Origin: JAVBPB01 sp031549965
Lineage (GTDB): Bacteria; Bacillota; Clostridia; Lachnospirales; Lachnospiraceae
DNA length: 10,550 bases
Assembly (NCBI GenBank): GCA_031549965.1
Contig: JAVBPB010000153.1
Span: forward strand, 1 to 10,550
Direction of reading: 5' to 3'
In this document: positions 7,744-10,550 of the stretch, in pieces
Layout of the letters: every line of letters begins with the position of its first letter
Position numbering within the stretch: position 1 is the stretch's first letter
Program-made: the position numbers and the translations under genes
Notes under the pieces: model-generated
Told to the model about the DNA's origin: nothing
The model's database searches: none
Seen by the model: the letters and a program-made list of their open reading frames with translations, nothing else

Positions 7744-8847
7744 TTCACTACCTCCTTTAAGCTTCAGGTTAAGTTCAATAAAATTACGAATTACATAATT
7801 GCTTATTTTACTTTTACCACCATCTTTTTCTCCACTTTTTAAAGACATTTCAATTAAATCATCCAATAGTACATTATTCAAAATATGGTCAACCACTTCA
7901 TTTTGAATATTAATCCAATCATCCTTACTTCTTTGGTAAGAAAATGCAAATACCTTTTTATCCTTTATATCTTTTAATACCTCGATTGCTGCTTTTCTTA
8001 TAAATAAAGTTTCATAATAAGCTTTTTCTCTATCTTTTATAATTACTTCCACATCGTAGTCAATAAAGCTTGCACCTTCTATTATTGCACCGAATAATGC
8101 TGCCCTTGCATTTTCATTTCCTTCATTCATTCCACCTTTAATTACAAAATCAATTTTATCAAATGTCTGTATTAATTGCTTTATTGAAAAATTGTTATTA
8201 ACAAAAATTGCTTCTCTCGTATTTGAAAACGCAAATGGTATCATATCAAATTCTATTGCATCTTCTTTTCTGAAAGTAGATGTATCAAATTGGTACGAGG
8301 TTGATTTACTTTTTCTTCCTTCATCTACATTATATCCTAGTAATCTGCAATGTGGTTGTGATTCATTAATAAGAAAAAGATTTGTATTTGCATAATTTGC
8401 ATATAAGTTTTTTTTATTTTTAAATGTGTCCTTTATTATTGAAGCTCTATTTTTTGAGATTAATTCTTTAATTTGCTCTTTATTCATGCCGTTAAATTTA
8501 GTTTTACTAAAGAGCTTTTTTAGAACTGTATTAGCCGTTAATTTCTCATTAATAGCCTTTATATCCTCCTCACTAAATTCTTCTTTTAAAAGCATATGTT
8601 CTGCCTGCACATGATGCATATCTTCCACAAAATAATCTTCTGCAAATTCGAGATATCTTTCTTCTGTAATATCCTTACTGCAATATATAATATCTTCTTC
8701 CTCTTCTTCATAGTATTTCCCACCATATATCCTGCTCAAATACTTAAAATATTGAACTAATCCAACTATACTTGCACTATACCTCCAATCTGATGCCTCT
8801 AATCTTGTATCATACCCTTGTTCTTGATTCTCTAATTTTATTTTCAA
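7456..8847 (-). CDS. cas8b: Cascade large subunit Cas8b (Cst1-like)
   Basis: A 463-residue large subunit of the Cascade effector, which recognises the PAM, helps open the target and recruits Cas3. Identity comes from position between cas6 and cst2-type cas7, from length, and from the N-terminus with SDWRYSASIVGLVQYFKYL (19-37), which resembles the Cst1/Cas8a1-b1 families; these diverge fast, so recognition is moderate. Residues 45-52 are an acidic run. The middle has IEFDMIPFAFSN (198-209), a Cst1-like segment. I see no convincing CxxC zinc pair where some Cst1 proteins have one; only Cys167 (QPHCRLLGY) is near. The C-terminal 95 residues form the Cas11-like helical domain. The longest frame begins at a GTG (8865), but AGGAGGT lies 6 nt before a TTG at 8847 and would be inside the longer version, so TTG is the likely start. 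It is 28 bp after the cas6 stop. Confidence 0.9.
   Translation of the reverse strand: MKIKLENQEQGYDTRLEASDWRYSASIVGLVQYFKYLSRIYGGKYYEEEEEDIIYCSKDITEERYLEFAEDYFVEDMHHVQAEHMLLKEEFSEEDIKAINEKLTANTVLKKLFSKTKFNGMNKEQIKELISKNRASIIKDTFKNKKNLYANYANTNLFLINESQPHCRLLGYNVDEGRKSKSTSYQFDTSTFRKEDAIEFDMIPFAFSNTREAIFVNNNFSIKQLIQTFDKIDFVIKGGMNEGNENARAALFGAIIEGASFIDYDVEVIIKDREKAYYETLFIRKAAIEVLKDIKDKKVFAFSYQRSKDDWINIQNEVVDHILNNVLLDDLIEMSLKSGEKDGGKSKISNYVIRNFIELNLKLKGGSEMTQDMKVAYACAKEVVKKFEEQRQINKIDTYRQKLISAVVFHDYDRACEILLQLSNYSGVSFGFTYSLFEDFEQHKELAYTFINSLEKTRESGDK
7750..7758 (-). promoter_or_regulatory. Internal Shine-Dalgarno sequence within cas8b (for Cas11b)
   Basis: AAAGGAGGT on the minus strand, followed by AGTGAA and then ATG (7741-7743). 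The match to the anti-SD and the 6-nt spacing are optimal, which is unlikely to be random in such AT-rich coding DNA. It decides the proposed internal start. Confidence 0.8.
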
Positions 8848-8875
8848 CTGTACACCTCCTCTCACTATTTAGTTA

Positions 8876-9604
8876 TTAGCCATTTGAAATTAATTCTAAC
8901 ATTCCGAATCCACTACTTTTTCTCGAACCACATCCTGAGTCTAGTAAATATTGTAAAATCTCTATTTTTCCTTCCAATATAAATTTTCCAATGCTTGATT
9001 CAACATTAATACCATAATGTTTTATAATTACTTTTCTACATTTTATCGGCTCAATATTTAAATTTGATACATCTTCGTCTGAAAATCCAGCATTCTGTAA
9101 TTGTCTTTTTATCACAAATAGAAATGCCTCTTTATAATCTTCGTGTAAATAAGAATAATAGTAGTCCTTATTCGTATCCGAATTATGTTTTCTTATACAT
9201 AACGGACTTGCTGTTTGCACTAATATCTGATTGCTTAAAACTTTTTGATGTAAATATTCTGTCACTTTTAGTAATTTCATTTCATTTCCATTTTCAATAG
9301 GAAAAACTTTATTCTTATTTTCTAAAAATGCAGAGTAGAACACAAATCCTGTAAACTTATCTGCTGTAGTAAAGTTCACTTTCACTTTACTTCCTTCCAA
9401 TTGAATTTTATCAGGTAAGAATGTTGGTTTCTCAAAAAACACAGCAAAGCTGTACTCCTTTTCCATTCCTGGTTCATAATATTTTTCCATATGCTTACTA
9501 CCACCGCTACTAGATAAACAGCATTTTAAAAACGATATAATAAGTCTTCTATAATCTAATGGAAATTCATTATTTTTAACTTGAAAATTTAATTCCAGTT
9601 TCAT
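8876..9604 (-). CDS. cas6: CRISPR repeat-specific endoribonuclease Cas6
   Basis: A 242-residue Cas6, the metal-independent ribonuclease that cuts the array transcript within each repeat, leaving the 8-nt 5' handle. It begins MKLELNFQVKNNEFPLDYRR, the first RAMP strand and helix. SKHMEKYY (36-43) contains His38, a plausible catalytic base in the family's usual place. The C-terminus has the family's glycine-rich loop, LDSGCGSRKSSGFGMLEL (221-238). The frame extends to an ATG at 9658, but that ATG lies inside the predicted promoter, upstream of the expected transcript start, whereas the ATG at 9604 has the strong SD GGAGGAGG (9608-9615). The shorter start is therefore preferred. It is the first gene of the operon. 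Confidence 0.95.
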   Translation of the reverse strand: MKLELNFQVKNNEFPLDYRRLIISFLKCCLSSSGGSKHMEKYYEPGMEKEYSFAVFFEKPTFLPDKIQLEGSKVKVNFTTADKFTGFVFYSAFLENKNKVFPIENGNEMKLLKVTEYLHQKVLSNQILVQTASPLCIRKHNSDTNKDYYYSYLHEDYKEAFLFVIKRQLQNAGFSDEDVSNLNIEPIKCRKVIIKHYGINVESSIGKFILEGKIEILQYLLDSGCGSRKSSGFGMLELISNG

Positions 9605-9638
9605 AGGCCTCCTCCTTCCACTTATTTTGTATATCTGT

Positions 9639-9667
9639 TTTATAGCATAATTCGACATTCATTTCAA
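9639..9667 (-). promoter_or_regulatory. Promoter of the cas operon
   Basis: On the minus strand: -35 TTGAAA (9662-9667), a 17-bp spacer, and -10 TATAAA (9639-9644) preceded by TGC, an extended -10. Transcription should start near 9632, giving an untranslated leader of about 28 nt that holds the cas6 SD at 9608-9617. No other convincing promoter is seen inside the operon. Confidence 0.75.
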
Positions 9668-9852
9668 TCTTTTCCCAAAAATTTTCCCCAACGGTGCGAT
9701 TCAGACCCCCAACGTCCGAAAAACGGCTTTTATTGTCATCCCTTGCCATACAACGCTTGTTTTTATATAACTTATATTTGAAAAATTACTATTGAATTAT
9801 AGTTGATATTAAGATAGACTAGACAACTTGATTTTTTAATATATGAATAGAC
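9668..9852. other. Intergenic region between tRNA terminator and cas promoter
   Basis: 185 bp with no credible gene. The half next to the cas promoter (about 9686-9755) is clearly richer in G and C than its surroundings and holds the CGTTGGGG pair and a small CCG-AAAAA-CGG hairpin (9717-9727). A minus-strand frame beginning ATGGCAAGGG near 9749 runs through the promoter into cas6 but lacks an SD and a recognisable product. The other half (9756-9852) is plain AT-rich DNA. A 12-bp word, GACAACTTGATT (9822-9833), is repeated inside the nearby tRNA-Lys gene (9931-9942). Confidence 0.6.
9686..9714 (-). repeat. Direct repeats CGTTGGGG upstream of the cas promoter
   Basis: CGTTGGGG occurs on the minus strand at 9707-9714 and at 9686-9693, 21 bp apart, which is two helical turns on the same face. 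They lie at about -58 and -79 from the predicted start, where an activator would bind. No regulator family is recognised. Confidence 0.5.
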
Positions 9853-9899
9853 AAAAAGAAAATAGCAACTTCGATGTGTTTGGCACCTCAAAGTCGCTA
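9853..9899 (-). terminator. Intrinsic terminator of the tRNA operon
   Basis: On the minus strand, 7 nt after tRNA-Lys, TAGCGACTT (9891-9899) pairs with AAGTTGCTA (9863-9871) with one G-U pair. The stem can extend inward (GTG/CAC around CCAAA) with a mismatch. TTTTCTTTTT follows (9853-9862). It isolates the tRNA cluster from the cas operon. Confidence 0.88.
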
Positions 9900-9905
9900 C
9901 TTTAG

Positions 9906-9978
9906 TGAGACATCGGGGGTTCGAACCCCGGACAACTTGATTAAAAGTCAAGTGCTCTACCAACTGAGCTAATATCCC
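9906..9978 (-). tRNA. tRNA-Lys (anticodon UUU)
   Basis: A 73-nt cloverleaf. The acceptor GGGATAT pairs with ATGTCTC (including two G-U pairs), the D arm is TAGCTCAGTTGGTAGAGC, the anticodon loop ACTTTTAA carries TTT, and the T loop is GGTTCGAACC. The discriminator is A and CCA is not encoded. It is the last gene of the cluster. Confidence 0.97.
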
Positions 9979-10018
9979 AAAACTATTTAATTGTTGCAGT
10001 TGCTTTTGCATCTGCTAA

Positions 10019-10090
10019 CAGGGCTAGTTGGATTTGAACCAACGAATGCAGGAGTCAAAGTCCTGTGCCTTACCGCTTGGCGATAGCCCT
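10019..10090 (-). tRNA. tRNA-Gln (anticodon UUG)
   Basis: A 72-nt cloverleaf. The acceptor AGGGCTA pairs perfectly with TAGCCCT, the D arm has the tRNA-Gln-like ATCGCCAAGCGGTAAGGCA, the anticodon loop ACTTTGACT carries TTG, and the T loop is GGTTCAAATCC. The discriminator is G. CCA is not encoded. Confidence 0.97.
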
Positions 10091-10109
10091 ACATTATTTA
10101 ATGTATAAA

Positions 10110-10184
10110 GGTGGATATCGGGATTCGAACCCGAGGCCTCCAGAGCCACAATCTGGCGCGCTAACCAACTGCGCTATACCCACC
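10110..10184 (-). tRNA. tRNA-His (anticodon GUG)
   Basis: The acceptor GTGGGTA pairs with TATCCAC, the anticodon loop ATTGTGG carries GTG, and the T loop is GGTTCGAATCC. A G precedes the acceptor (10184) and the discriminator is C (10110), so the G-1:C73 pair specific to tRNA-His is genome-encoded. CCA is not encoded. Confidence 0.97.
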
Positions 10185-10213
10185 ATAGGCGTCCTTGGGA
10201 CTTGTCCCCGGAA

Positions 10214-10287
<74 letters not shown>

Positions 10288-10309
10288 TCATTATATTTTT
10301 CTTATATCA

Positions 10310-10329
10310 TACACTGTATGGGCAGTGTA
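10310..10329. repeat. Perfect 7-bp stem-loop between tRNA-Gly and tRNA-Arg
   Basis: TACACTG (10310-10316) and CAGTGTA (10323-10329) form a perfect 7-bp inverted repeat around a 6-nt loop, in the longest spacer of the tRNA cluster. No T-run follows on the minus strand, so it is not an intrinsic terminator. It may be a processing hairpin or an operator. Confidence 0.55.
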
Positions 10330-10331
10330 AA

Positions 10332-10402
10332 AGCGGGTGATGGGAATCGAACCCACGTATCTAGCTTGGAAGGCTAGTGTTCTACCATTGAACTACACCC
10401 GC
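10332..10402 (-). tRNA. tRNA-Gly (anticodon UCC)
   Basis: A 71-nt cloverleaf. The acceptor GCGGGTG pairs perfectly with CACCCGC, the D arm is TAGTTCAATGGTAGAAC, the anticodon loop CCTTCCAAG carries TCC, and the T loop is GGTTCGATTCC. The discriminator is T, usual for tRNA-Gly. CCA is not encoded. Confidence 0.97.
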
Positions 10403-10418
10403 ATAGTTGAGTTATAAG

Positions 10419-10493
10419 TCGGGGTGACAGGATTCGAACCTGCGACCTCTTGATCCCAAATCAAGCGCTCTAGCCAAGCTGAGCCACACCCCG
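10419..10493 (-). tRNA. tRNA-Pro (anticodon UGG)
   Basis: A 75-nt cloverleaf. The acceptor CGGGGTG pairs perfectly with CACCCCG, the anticodon loop ATTTGGGAT carries TGG, and the T loop is GGTTCGAATCC. The discriminator is A. CCA is not encoded. It is the first tRNA visible in the window; the 57 bp to its right (10494-10550) hold no feature I recognise, so the cluster's promoter or earlier members lie outside. Confidence 0.97.
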
Positions 10494-10550
10494 TCAGAGT
10501 TGTTGTCGTGTTTCGCTGTTGTGTTCCTTACCGCGACGCAAGATACATTA

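Noticed and set aside
9605..9658. An 18-residue N-terminal extension of Cas6 from the ATG at 9658.
   Set aside because: That ATG lies between the -35 and -10 of the predicted promoter, upstream of the expected transcript start, while the ATG at 9604 has a strong SD and the family N-terminus.
9717..9731. The small CCG-AAAAA-CGG hairpin followed by CTTTT on the plus strand as a terminator.
   Set aside because: The stem is only 3 bp and there is no plus-strand gene to terminate.
9791..9833. A stretch resembling the repeat 3' end (ATTGAATTATAG) upstream of cas6, considered as a CreA-like guard RNA with a degenerate repeat and spacer.
   Set aside because: The match is about 10 of 13 with a gap, in AT-rich DNA, and no toxin gene or promoter accompanies it.

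Overview
The window carries a complete type I-B CRISPR-Cas locus and, upstream of it, a cluster of six tRNA genes. Everything recognisable is encoded on the minus strand, so transcription runs from high to low coordinates. Protein-coding DNA is very AT-rich and lysine/glutamate/isoleucine-rich. Genes are preceded by strong GGAGG-type Shine-Dalgarno (SD) sequences, and the tRNAs lack an encoded CCA end. This suggests a low-GC Gram-positive bacterium of the Clostridia, perhaps Lachnospiraceae; the family is a guess from overall style.

Layout in order of transcription. (1) 10493-9906: tRNA genes Pro(UGG), Gly(UCC), Arg(UCU), His(GUG), Gln(UUG), Lys(UUU), closed by a good intrinsic terminator at 9853-9899. 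(2) 9668-9852: a non-coding gap whose part nearest the cas genes is GC-richer and holds two CGTTGGGG direct repeats 21 bp apart. (3) 9639-9667: a well-formed promoter (TTGAAA, 17 bp, TGC-TATAAA). (4) 9604-1415: one tightly packed operon, cas6-cas8b(cst1)-cas7(cst2)-cas5-cas3-cas4-cas1-cas2, with gaps of 1 to 39 bp. (5) 1414-1217: the presumed leader. (6) 1216-1: a CRISPR array of 19 repeats of 30 bp and 18 spacers of 34-37 bp, which very probably continues past the left edge.

How the parts work together. Cas1, Cas2 and Cas4 acquire spacers at the leader end (right end) of the array. Cas6 cuts the array transcript inside each repeat. The Cas8b/Cas7/Cas5 complex carries the crRNA, and the HD-helicase Cas3 degrades the recognised DNA. 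The gene set matches the cst1/cst2/cas5t ('Tneap') branch of I-B. The repeat read on the minus strand ends ATTTAAAG, which fits a I-B crRNA 5' handle and sets the array direction.

The system is a known class, not a new one. The points worth a second look are: a near-perfect SD plus ATG inside cas8b that would make a 95-residue Cas11b small subunit; a roughly 80-residue charged coiled-coil insertion in Cas5; a Cas4 with Asp where the motif I His is usual; one repeat with a changed crRNA handle; and repeated motifs with helical spacing upstream of the cas promoter and in the leader. Several gene starts were moved inward from the longest reading frame because SD sequences, or the promoter itself, mark the true start.
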